Source: Terriglobia bacterium | GTDB lineage: Bacteria > Acidobacteriota > Terriglobia > Terriglobales > Acidobacteriaceae | Direction: 5' to 3' | Assembly (NCBI GenBank): GCA_020072815.1 | Contig: JAIQGE010000011.1 | Location: forward strand, 1-64,000 | Length of the DNA stretch: 64,000 nucleotides | Shown here: positions 56,738-64,000 of the stretch, in pieces | Numbering within the stretch: the stretch's first letter is position 1 | Layout: each line of letters begins with the position of its first letter | The notes under the pieces: model-generated | Seen by the model: the letters and a program-made list of their open reading frames with translations, nothing else | Told to the model about the DNA's origin: nothing | The model's database searches: none | Made by a program: the position numbers and the translations under genes

Positions 56738-57373
56738 CTATTTGCTGATTGCTGGAGTGATCCGCAATATGTCGTGCTTTACTTCCACCACGCGTCCGGG
56801 GAACTGCGCCGCGATGCGCTGCTTGAGTTGATCCACGGTCGGCGAGCCGTTCTCGCCGTTCAGTCCGCGAGCATCGTCCATCAGAATCACGTGTTCCTTG
56901 ATGCGATGGCTGAGAATTGTCTCCAGTTCGGTGGTCAGGCGCTGTTTGTCGCCCTGCAGGCCGGCCCAGCCGTAGTAGCCGGCGTCCAGCCAGAAGAGGG
57001 CAGGCTGGTTGAGAGTCTGGAGCAGCTCAGGAATCTTCTTCTGGCTGTCTCCTTCGAGGATGTGGATGTGCGGCCAGCGCGCGAACTTTTTTTGCGCCTG
57101 CTGCGCCAGCTGCGAATCAAATTCCACAGAATGGATTTCCTGGAAGCGGTTCTTCATGGCGGCCACCATCTCGCCGTAGTACGTCCCGGTTTCCACCAGC
57201 ACGTGCAGCCCGTAGCGCTGAGCGTACTCCAGCACCGCGCGCTGCTTGACCAGATGCGGAGAGCGCACCGGTTCTCCGCGCAGCTTCCAGTACCAGTAGT
57301 CCGGGTAATGCCCGGCGGCCTTGTAAAGACCGTAAAACGGCGTGCGTTGCAGCAATTTGCGAAATGCTTTCAT
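56738..57373 (-). CDS. Rossmann-fold methyltransferase-like protein
   Basis: A 211-residue protein. LVETGTYYGEMV is a SAM-binding glycine loop variant, IHSVEFD the acidic strand 2 end, and ILEGDSQKKIPEL and ALFWLDAGY follow in class I order. The N-terminal 50 residues are helical. Substrate unknown; such proteins often sit in cell-surface sugar loci. Its last codons (PAISK) lie in a GCAATTAGC-type repeat. Confidence 0.7.
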   Translation of the reverse strand: MKAFRKLLQRTPFYGLYKAAGHYPDYWYWKLRGEPVRSPHLVKQRAVLEYAQRYGLHVLVETGTYYGEMVAAMKNRFQEIHSVEFDSQLAQQAQKKFARWPHIHILEGDSQKKIPELLQTLNQPALFWLDAGYYGWAGLQGDKQRLTTELETILSHRIKEHVILMDDARGLNGENGSPTVDQLKQRIAAQFPGRVVEVKHDILRITPAISK

Positions 57374-57551
57374 CGTGTTAGATCCGCGCGCGCAAAATCG
57401 GCGCGCAACAACTTGTCATCCCGTCCTGGATGTTTCAGCACATGTCAACGCACGTCGCGAACTGAACGAATCCAGACCGCGCTGCGGCGCATCGAAACGC
57501 AAGTAGATCACTTGTTACACTGAGATTGCAGCATAAGGTGGAGAGAAAACC

Positions 57552-58454
57552 GTGTCAAACCAGAAGAGACGATTTTCATTTGCGCAGATGGATGTTTTTA
57601 CCTCGGTGGCCCTGGAAGGCAACCAGCTTGCCGTGTTCGCCGACGGCCGCGGGCTGAGCGATTCGGAAATGCAGGCCATTGCGAAGGAAACGAATTTATC
57701 AGAGACCACGTTCATCCTGCCGCGCGACGCCGCCACTGAACGCGAGCGCGGCGTGCGCGTGCGCGTCTTTACCGTGACGGAAGAGCTTCCGTTCGCCGGA
57801 CATCCGACACTGGGCACGGCAATGGCGCTCTTCAACGCGCGCGGCGCGGGTGAAGCCGCCGACGAGATAGCTTTGGACCTTAACGTCGGCAGAATTCCGG
57901 TGCGCTTTTCCACCCGCGACGGTCTACCATTCGGGACCATGACGCAGCGCCCGCCTGAGTTCGGGCAGAAGCATGATCGCGAAACCGTGGCCCGGGCCTG
58001 CGGTCTTAGCGTCGCTGACATCGCCGACGACCTGCCTATCCAGTCCGTCACCACCGGCAATCCGTTCGCGATGGTGCCGGTGAAGTCCCTGGCGGTGTTG
58101 CAGAGGCTGGCGCCGGCGTGGAGCGCGATGAACGACTATCTGCAGAAGACTGACGTCAAGTTTTTTTATTTTGTTTCCCGTGAAACCCTCAACCCCGAAG
58201 CCAAATTGCAAGCGCGCATGATTTTTTACAACGGCGAAGATCCCGCCACGGGCTCGGCAGCTGGGCCGTGTGCCGCATGGGCGGTGAAGTACGGCGTGGT
58301 GCGTCCGGAGGAGCAGGCGCTTATGGAGCAGGGCGTGGAGATGAAGCGGCGCAGCCGGATTTACATCAGCGCCGGCAAGGAAGGTGACAAAGTTGTTAAC
58401 GTCCGCGTCGGCGGTCACGCGGTGGAAGTGGTCCGCGGAGAAATGTTCTTATGA
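57552..58454 (+). CDS. PhzF-family isomerase
   Basis: A 300-residue protein of the phenazine biosynthesis PhzF/diaminopimelate-epimerase-like fold. FAQMDVFTSVALEGNQLAVF opens it; the catalytic Glu is in TNLSETTF; FTVTEELPFAGHPTLG and DPATGSAAG are family blocks. No phenazine genes are nearby, so the substrate is unknown. The start is GTG at 57552 after GGTGGAGAG. Confidence 0.9.
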   Translation: MSNQKRRFSFAQMDVFTSVALEGNQLAVFADGRGLSDSEMQAIAKETNLSETTFILPRDAATERERGVRVRVFTVTEELPFAGHPTLGTAMALFNARGAGEAADEIALDLNVGRIPVRFSTRDGLPFGTMTQRPPEFGQKHDRETVARACGLSVADIADDLPIQSVTTGNPFAMVPVKSLAVLQRLAPAWSAMNDYLQKTDVKFFYFVSRETLNPEAKLQARMIFYNGEDPATGSAAGPCAAWAVKYGVVRPEEQALMEQGVEMKRRSRIYISAGKEGDKVVNVRVGGHAVEVVRGEMFL

Positions 58455-58692
58455 TCGCCAGCGCGCCGTAGTAGGTTTTGCGCGGTCTTCAGTTGCTGCG
58501 TGTGCGGAAACGGCGCGCGGAAAAAATTTCTACTGTTGGCGTTCAGGGTACTTTACACGGCCTCATCGCGCGCCTATGATGCCAAGAGTTTTTGCGAACA
58601 AGAAATTGTTCTGTCGTCCAGCCAAGACAAATAATCATCCGTAGCGGCCTGCGCCAAAGTCCTATGGAACCAAGCGAGCAGTGGGGAGAATC

Positions 58693-59106
58693 ATGCGGCC
58701 AAAGAAGACTATTCTGTGTGTTGACGACAACGAACAATCACTTTCCATCCGAAAGCTCATGCTGGAGACGCGCGGTTACCGCGTGGTGGCCTGCACCAAC
58801 AGCGCGCATGCACTGGAAGTTTTCCGCCGCGGCGGCGTGGACCTGGTCCTGAGCGACCTCTTGATGCCCGGGCTGGACGGCGCAACGCTGGTGGCCAGGA
58901 TCAAAGACTCCTCGCCGGAAACCCCGGCCATACTTTTTTCCGGCAAGATCAAGGCTTACGAGAAAGAAACCCGGGCGGACCTGTTCCTCCCCAAGGGAAT
59001 GTACGCGCCCATGGAGCTGCTGGAGCGCATTCGTTTGTTGCTGGTGAAGAAGCGCGGGCCGAAGCGGACGGTGGAGGTTGCGCCGCAAAGGATTCCAGCC
59101 GCTTAG
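58693..59106 (+). CDS. Single-domain response regulator
   Basis: A 137-residue CheY-like receiver with no output domain. The acidic pair is VDDNE, the phospho-acceptor Asp is in LVLSDLLMPG, the switch Ser in LFSGK and the Lys in FLPKG. A C-terminal basic tail follows. No histidine kinase is adjacent. The ATG at 58693 has GGGGAG upstream. Confidence 0.88.
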   Translation: MRPKKTILCVDDNEQSLSIRKLMLETRGYRVVACTNSAHALEVFRRGGVDLVLSDLLMPGLDGATLVARIKDSSPETPAILFSGKIKAYEKETRADLFLPKGMYAPMELLERIRLLLVKKRGPKRTVEVAPQRIPAA

Positions 59107-59187
59107 CCGCGTCGCGGACAATGTCGCGCTTTGCCGCTCTTTGACCGGAGCCCGGAAACTCGCCGCTCTGGTAAGATCAAAGAGTCC

Positions 59188-59889
59188 GTGGCGCCTATCA
59201 TCCAAGCTGAGAACGTATTCAAAGTCTACCGCATCGGCAAGGTGGACGTACCTGCCTTGCGCGGCGTGAGCCTTGCCGTGGAGAAAGGCGAGTTCGTCAG
59301 CATTGTAGGCCCTTCCGGGAGCGGAAAATCCACGCTGTTCTATATTCTGGGCGGACTCACCCGCGCCTCCCAGGGTCGCGTGGTGATTGACGGCGAAGAT
59401 TTTTCCCAGCTCTCTGACGCGCAGCGGACGGCGTTGCGCAAGCGCAAGATCGGTTTTGTGTTTCAAAAGTTCAATCTGTTGCCCACGCTCAGCGCGCGCG
59501 ACAACATACAGATTGCGCGCGAAATTTCCGGCCGCAACGGCAAGGACCCGGAATTTTTTGCCAAGGTGACGGAGATGCTGGGCGTCGCCGGCAGGCTCGA
59601 TCATCGTCCTTCGGAGTTGTCCGGCGGCGAACAGCAGCGCGTAGCACTGGCCCGCGCGCTCATCAATCGCCCGGCGATTGTTCTGGCGGACGAGCCGACC
59701 GGCAACCTGGATTCGGAAAATTCCGCCATCGTCCTGAACATGCTGCGTGAAGCCAACCAGAAGTTTGGCCAGACTGTGCTGATGATCACCCACAATCCGG
59801 AAGCCGCTGAAGTGGGCGATCGCATCATCCACATGCGCGACGGCCACATCGTCACGCCTGACCAAGATCCGCAATGGTCCAGGCATTAG
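59188..59889 (+). CDS. MacB/LolD-type ABC transporter ATPase
   Basis: A 233-residue ATPase. Walker [10 protein letters not shown], signature LSGGEQQR, Walker [11 protein letters not shown] and the [14 protein letters not shown]-like block (seen as [15 protein letters not shown]) put it in the MacB/LolD/FtsE group. I chose GTG at 59188 because homologues begin about here; the frame is open to a TTG at 59131. No permease gene is adjacent. Confidence 0.87.
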   Translation: MAPIIQAENVFKVYRIGKVDVPALRGVSLAVEKGEFVSIVGPSGSGKSTLFYILGGLTRASQGRVVIDGEDFSQLSDAQRTALRKRKIGFVFQKFNLLPTLSARDNIQIAREISGRNGKDPEFFAKVTEMLGVAGRLDHRPSELSGGEQQRVALARALINRPAIVLADEPTGNLDSENSAIVLNMLREANQKFGQTVLMITHNPEAAEVGDRIIHMRDGHIVTPDQDPQWSRH

Positions 59890-59999
59890 GGTTTTAGTAG
59901 GCTAATTTCCACTTTTGGCCCAGTACCGCGCGTCCCGTCTGCCTGGCGAGAACCTATTAAAATGTTAGTATTTCGTGACCAGCTTTCATCCGAATCCAA

Positions 60000-60770
60000 A
60001 TGAAACTGTTTCGCAATGTTCCGAACTTGTGGATGTATCGTTTTCCCCGCAGGCGCAGGCTCCGGGCTGTGCCAGCATTTACAGCATTGTGTGGCCTTGG
60101 CATGTTCCTGGCAGCGAGCGCTCCAATAGGTTTCTTCGGGTCTGCTGCGCGCGCACAGCAGACTAGTCCGGCGCCGCCTGTAGTGGTTCAGCCGGGTGCG
60201 CCCGGTAAGCCGAGCAAGAGGCTGCCTCCGTCCACAACGGCAAAGCTGCCGCCGCGGTCGCCAGCCGAAGTGGAGTTCATGCAAGGCATGATCATGCATC
60301 ATTCGCAAGCGGTGGAGATGACGGCGCTGATTTCGTCGCATTCGGAGAACAAGGACCTGCGTTTGCTGGGGGCGCGCATCAGTAGCTCGCAGTCAGACGA
60401 GATCAAGTTTATGCGGCGCTGGTTGGTAGCCCGGGGAGAAACAGTTGCGATGACGAGGGCGATGCCGGAAATGCACGACATGCACATGCCGCACCATGCG
60501 ATGGCCCTGATGCCCGGCATGCTCACACCGGAACAGATGGAAGCGCTACGGAAGGCGAAGGACGCAGAGTTCGACCAATTGTTCTTGACAGGAATGATTC
60601 AGCACCACCAAGGAGCCTTGACCATGGTGAAGGATTTGTTCGACACCGCAGGCGCGGGGCAGGATGCCGAGCTCTTCAACTTCGCGACCGATGTGGACAC
60701 TGGTCAACGAGCCGAGATCAGGATTATGCAGGCGATGTTAGAGAAAAAAACTCCAGAGGAGAAACAATGA
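60000..60770 (+). CDS. Exported DUF305 protein
   Basis: A 256-residue protein with a signal sequence (FLAASAPIGFFGSAARAQ) after an Arg-rich start. Two repeats carry the family motif: FMQGMIMHHSQAVEM and FLTGMIQHHQGALTM, plus a Met/His-rich loop (PEMHDMHMPHHAM) suited to copper binding. DUF305 proteins are implicated in copper handling. Its stop overlaps the next ATG by four bases. Confidence 0.88.
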   Translation: MKLFRNVPNLWMYRFPRRRRLRAVPAFTALCGLGMFLAASAPIGFFGSAARAQQTSPAPPVVVQPGAPGKPSKRLPPSTTAKLPPRSPAEVEFMQGMIMHHSQAVEMTALISSHSENKDLRLLGARISSSQSDEIKFMRRWLVARGETVAMTRAMPEMHDMHMPHHAMALMPGMLTPEQMEALRKAKDAEFDQLFLTGMIQHHQGALTMVKDLFDTAGAGQDAELFNFATDVDTGQRAEIRIMQAMLEKKTPEEKQ

Positions 60771-62782
60771 ACCGAATGCCCAGGATTGCTTTTTGCGTGA
60801 TGATCGCCGCGATTTGTTTATTGTTCGGCATGAGCCGGCTGCAGGCCCAGGAGCAGAAGCCTTCCTCCCCGCCGCCGGCGGCTGAGGGACAGAATCCAGA
60901 TGCTGCCGAGGCCGCTCCTGTGCTGCCGCCGGGCATGACGGGGTCTGACGTAAACGATCCGCGCGCGAAGCTCGCGCCCGGCCTCTATGACGCAGGCGAA
61001 GCATCCATGGGCATGAAGCATCTTAAGCTGGTCAGGAAGCCAGACGCATTTCAACTCGGGACCGGCGACCCTGATGATCCCAAGGTGCAGAAGACGCTGG
61101 GTCAGCTTGGCATGAGCAACACCGCGAAGGTCCCGAAGCGGATGCAGATGTTGCGCGCCCAGCTGGCTTTCGCGAACTCTGATTTGGCCTTCCAGGGCAA
61201 CCACCTGTTTCAAGGCAATTTTTATGGCGTGAACATCTATGACATTTCCAAGCCGGCCGGAGCAACGCTACTCACTTCACTGGTGTGTCCTGGCGGGCAG
61301 GGAGATGTATCGGTTTATAAGAACCTGTTGTTCATGTCGGTAGAAATGCCAAATGGACGCCTGGATTGCGGAACGGCAGGCTTTCCGCCAGACCCGCCTC
61401 CTCCGCCGTCCGCATCCACTGAAGACGAAAAAGAAAACAAGCGCCCCGTGCCCTCAGCGCAAAAGGACCGTTTCCGCGGAGTAAGAATCTTCGACATTTC
61501 TGACATCAGCAATCCGAAGCAGGTCGCGGCGGTGCAGACCTGCGGCGGGTCCCACACACATACCCTGGTCGTTGATCCGCACGACAAAGACAATGTCTAT
61601 ATCTACGTGTCGGGCACCTCGTTTGTGCGTCAGCCGGAGGAACTGGCCGGATGCTCCGGTGAACAGCCGGACAAAGACCCGAACACGGCGCTGTTCCGAA
61701 TCGAAGTGATCAAGGTTCCGGTGGCCGCGCCGCAGAACGCCAAAGTGGTGTCCAGCCCGCGGGTCTTTATGGACGCCCGGACGGGAGTGATCAACGCGCT
61801 GAGCAGCGGTGGCACGCATGGCCCAAAGGGCCCGGAGAAGCCGAAGGACACGGACCAGTGCCACGACATCACGGTGTATTCGGCGGTGGGGTTGGCGGCG
61901 GGCGCCTGCTCGGGAAATGGAATTTTGCTCGACATTAAGGACCCTGTAAATCCCAAGCGTGTGGATGCCGTAAACGATCCTAACTATTCCTACTGGCATT
62001 CAGCTTCGTTCTCGAACGATGGAACCAAGGTGGTGTTTACCGACGAATGGGGCGGCGGCTTGGGGCCGCGGTGCCGTGCCAACGACCCCAACAAGTGGGG
62101 CGCGGACGCCCTCTTTACCGTGAAGGACGGCAAGCTGAGTTTTCAGAGCTATTACAAGATGCCGGCTGCGCAGGGTGATACGGAGAACTGCGTGGCGCAC
62201 AACGGCTCGCTGGTTCCCGTCCCAGGCCGCGACATTGAAGCGCAGGCCTGGTACCAGGGCGGCATCTCCATCGTGGACTTTACGGACGCAGCACACCCCA
62301 TGGAAATTGCCTACTTTGACCGCGGGCCGATCGATGCGAAGGCGCTGGTGCTGGGCGGCGAGTGGTCAGCCTATTGGTACAACGGCCACATTTACGCTTC
62401 GGAGATTGCGCGCGGACTGGACGTTTTTGAACTGACGCCAACCAAGTTCTTGACCCAGAACGAAATTGACGCGGCCAAGACCGTCCGGGTCAGTGAGTTG
62501 AATGTGCAGAACCAGCAAAAGATCGAGTGGCCGGCAAAATTGGTCGTCGCCAAGGCCTACGTGGACCAATTGTCCCGGTCGCAGGCCCTGCCGCCAGAGA
62601 AGATCGCAGCTCTGCACAAAGCAATTCAAAGCGCAGAGAGTTCGCACATGAGCAAGGCTGCGCTGGCGAAGTTAAAGAGCATGGCGCCGTCGTTGACAAA
62701 AGACGCCGGTACAGCGAAAAGCCAGGCAGATTCGACACGGCTGCGTGCTTTGGCTGAGATTCTGGAGCATCCATCAACCTAA
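60767..62782 (+). CDS. Exported LVIVD-repeat protein
   Basis: A 671-residue exported protein (signal peptide to about LQAQ). Strands such as FYGVNIYDISKPAGATLL, GVRIFDISDISNPKQVAAV, NGILLDIKDPVNPKRVDAV and GGISIVDFTDAAHPMEIAYF match LVIVD repeats, which form a beta-propeller. A Pro/Glu-rich insertion lies near 210-225 and the C-terminal 120 residues are helical. Translationally coupled to the DUF305 gene, so probably part of the same periplasmic metal-related function. Confidence 0.85.
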   Translation: MNRMPRIAFCVMIAAICLLFGMSRLQAQEQKPSSPPPAAEGQNPDAAEAAPVLPPGMTGSDVNDPRAKLAPGLYDAGEASMGMKHLKLVRKPDAFQLGTGDPDDPKVQKTLGQLGMSNTAKVPKRMQMLRAQLAFANSDLAFQGNHLFQGNFYGVNIYDISKPAGATLLTSLVCPGGQGDVSVYKNLLFMSVEMPNGRLDCGTAGFPPDPPPPPSASTEDEKENKRPVPSAQKDRFRGVRIFDISDISNPKQVAAVQTCGGSHTHTLVVDPHDKDNVYIYVSGTSFVRQPEELAGCSGEQPDKDPNTALFRIEVIKVPVAAPQNAKVVSSPRVFMDARTGVINALSSGGTHGPKGPEKPKDTDQCHDITVYSAVGLAAGACSGNGILLDIKDPVNPKRVDAVNDPNYSYWHSASFSNDGTKVVFTDEWGGGLGPRCRANDPNKWGADALFTVKDGKLSFQSYYKMPAAQGDTENCVAHNGSLVPVPGRDIEAQAWYQGGISIVDFTDAAHPMEIAYFDRGPIDAKALVLGGEWSAYWYNGHIYASEIARGLDVFELTPTKFLTQNEIDAAKTVRVSELNVQNQQKIEWPAKLVVAKAYVDQLSRSQALPPEKIAALHKAIQSAESSHMSKAALAKLKSMAPSLTKDAGTAKSQADSTRLRALAEILEHPST

Positions 62783-62793
62783 GTTGAGCTGTT

Positions 62794-62816
62794 CCGGCGG
62801 CGTATAGGGCCGCCGG
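62794..62816 (+). terminator. Hairpin after the LVIVD gene
   Basis: CCGGCGGC (62794-62801)/GCCGCCGG (62809-62816) at the start of a REP-like unit; the following sequence, CGAAATCC and CCTGAGC, links it to the array near tRNA-Sec. No T-tract, so termination is inferred from the stem alone. Confidence 0.45.
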
Positions 62817-62967
62817 GCGAAATCCAAACCCTGAGCTTGCCGAAGAGGACGCGCTAGATCCCGCCGCGAGACCCTTGTGGCCGCCGAGCGGCGTGCCTTA
62901 GGCGCAGAAGAAATTGTTCATCGGAGACAAGATCTCAAGCGGTTTGTCGCGAAAGCGACAAAAAGGA

Positions 62968-62998
62968 TGGAGGCGCGGGTCGGAATCGAACCGGCGGC
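62968..62998 (-). pseudogene. tRNA 3'-end fragment, possible attachment site remnant
   Basis: Read on the minus strand, GGTTCGATTCCGACC with a T-loop-like TTCGATT leads to GCGCCT-CCA at 62968. Upstream sequence does not form an anticodon arm or D-arm. A short TTTGTCGC-GAAA-GCGACAAA hairpin lies just beyond (62943-62962). Such detached tRNA 3' ends are typical of integrated elements. No other gene is seen in 62783-63151, only TAGCACAAATTAGCACAA, a short direct repeat near 63075. Confidence 0.55.
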
Positions 62999-63151
62999 GG
63001 CCTTTTAGAATCTGTAAGTTGCTGATTATTAACTGTCCTAGATGGCCAACATGTCCACGATGTCCGGATTCCTAGCACAAATTAGCACAATTCTCGGCAA
63101 CGGTTATGACACGGTTGTAGGGCACAAGGTGATGCCCTATCCTTTTGACCC

Positions 63152-63508
63152 ATGAAAGAACCTTTTGCGACGGTTCGTGTCGATCTAATGCGCAAAGCGC
63201 TCACGGCTTTCTATGCGTCCGCACAGAAACAGAAGTACAAACGTGGGTGGTCAACCAAGGCGGGCGAAGCGGCACGCGGCGCGGTGAGCGGGGAATACTG
63301 GCTAACACAATTTGCTTATGAGAAGCGATGCCACGCATTCCGCAACATGATGAAAAACGGCGTGCCAAAACTGCTCCAGAGATGGGTTCTACCCGATGGA
63401 ACGCTCGATGACGTTCTCATTGCGGCTGTGGCAATTGCTCCATTGCGAGGCGACGGAAAATTTCGCATAAAGGAGTTTCTTTCAGCCGTTGCAAAAACCC
63501 CCAATTAG
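63152..63508 (+). CDS. Small hypothetical protein near the element boundary
   Basis: 118 residues, basic and helical, with KQKYKRGWSTKAGEAARG and a C-terminal KFRIKEFLSAV. No motif recognised. Codon use has more AT-ending codons than most of the window. It could be an element-borne accessory protein. Confidence 0.5.
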   Translation: MKEPFATVRVDLMRKALTAFYASAQKQKYKRGWSTKAGEAARGAVSGEYWLTQFAYEKRCHAFRNMMKNGVPKLLQRWVLPDGTLDDVLIAAVAIAPLRGDGKFRIKEFLSAVAKTPN

Positions 63509-63755
63509 TAGAGTGTGGCAAATTTGACACATTTCTGAGAATTAATGTTTGTGTAAAGAAATGAGCTACGGAGGGCTATTTAGAAAGCACTGCCAACATT
63601 CAGCCCCCGCCCCCACCTATCCACGCATTCGCTTGCTACACAATGCCCGCGCCATCACGTTTGCGGCCCATCTAGCGAGCCGCGCAAAAGTCACGCTGGA
63701 GTACCAGCGGCGTTTTTTTCCACCTCTTCCCGCCCCGTATTAAACTTGATTGCGA
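63509..63755. other. Intergenic, no supported gene
   Basis: An open frame of 64 codons (63549-63743) is present but its composition is not protein-like and it has no ribosome binding site. Confidence 0.4.
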
Positions 63756-64000
63756 GTGGATATTGCGAACCAAAAGAAAGCCGTGATCCACCTCGCCTTC
63801 GAGGTGTATCACTTCCGTTGCTACCGCCGCTTATACGGCAACAGCCGGTTGACCCCGGTCGCCCGACAAGCAGTTATCTACTCTCTTCTCCTGCACGAGC
63901 GCGTGCTGCTTGGCTTTTTCAGCGAGCCGTTGCCCACCCGGAAAACAGACGATTGTTGGATGGGAGATTTCATAACAGACAACAACATTCGGAAAAAGCT
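63756..64000 (+). CDS. Unidentified protein cut by the right edge
   Basis: GTG at 63756 (or TTG at 63750) opens a frame still running at the window end; a TGA at 63747-63749 bounds it upstream. The 81 visible residues (for example VYHFRCYRRLYG, LLLHERVLLGFFSEP) look like a real helical protein. The pattern of a His followed by Arg and then Phe-Phe loosely recalls HEPN-like helical proteins of defence and toxin families, but this is weak and needs the full sequence. Confidence 0.55.
   Translation, partial: MDIANQKKAVIHLAFEVYHFRCYRRLYGNSRLTPVARQAVIYSLLLHERVLLGFFSEPLPTRKTDDCWMGDFITDNNIRKK

Overview
The window is a GC-rich bacterial chromosome segment that most resembles an Acidobacteriota genome of the Terriglobia type. 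No marker was compared with a database; the assignment rests on gene families. Two secreted VWA-related proteins, a CadC-like winged-helix/TPR regulator, a SpoIVB-type (S55) secreted protein, a DUF305/LVIVD pair, a RodZ-like protein and many exported proteins of unknown function occur among ordinary housekeeping genes. There is no rRNA, CRISPR array or recognisable insertion sequence. The one intact RNA gene found is a selenocysteine tRNA.

Layout. Positions 1-7300 hold an unidentified gene cut by the left edge, clpC, lolD, lolC, an isoprenylcysteine-methyltransferase-like membrane protein and a HAD hydrolase. Positions 7400-17000 carry a secreted beta-propeller protein and an S55 protein, a VWA protein, a ZIP metal transporter, ychF, DUF4149 and MoxR. 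Positions 17500-28100 carry a multicopper oxidase, pyrG, two small membrane or exported proteins, and an overlapping pair of long paralogous exported proteins. Positions 28200-36800 carry an M48 protease, an exported protein, a GAF-GGDEF cyclase divergent from rodZ, metK-ahcY and a zinc-ribbon-like membrane protein. Positions 36900-48900 carry a second VWA protein, fabF, a region disturbed by recombination (hemW fragment, membrane protein, intact hemW), threonine aldolase and dehydratase, a divergent VOC/MarR pair with clear operators, a lipase and small proteins including a PD-(D/E)XK-like protein. Positions 49100-56000 form a block of secreted proteins around a winged-helix/TPR regulator. 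Positions 56000-62800 hold tRNA-Sec with tandem copies of its 3' half, a methyltransferase-like protein, PhzF, a response regulator, an orphan ABC ATPase and the DUF305-LVIVD pair. After 62900 a tRNA 3'-end fragment is followed by unrecognised genes, which suggests entry into an integrated element.

Intergenic DNA is unusually rich in palindromic repeats of several families: REP-like units with a CGAAATCCTGAGCG core, long GTCATCC...GGATGAC inverted repeats, CGCGAAT repeats, CACGGAG repeats and TTGGTAATT/GGCAATTAGC repeats. Several sit just after gene ends, and one has entered a coding end.

Observations most worth following: (1) the tRNA-Sec gene followed by a 152-bp tandem array of its own 3' half; (2) two tandem paralogous exported proteins, one with a carboxypeptidase-regulatory/TonB-plug-like segment inserted inside the shared fold; (3) a truncated, mostly synonymously diverged copy of the hemW 5' end separated from intact hemW by a membrane-protein gene; (4) the MarR/VOC divergent promoter with two TTAGC-N3-GCTAA operators; (5) the apparent island boundary at the right end.
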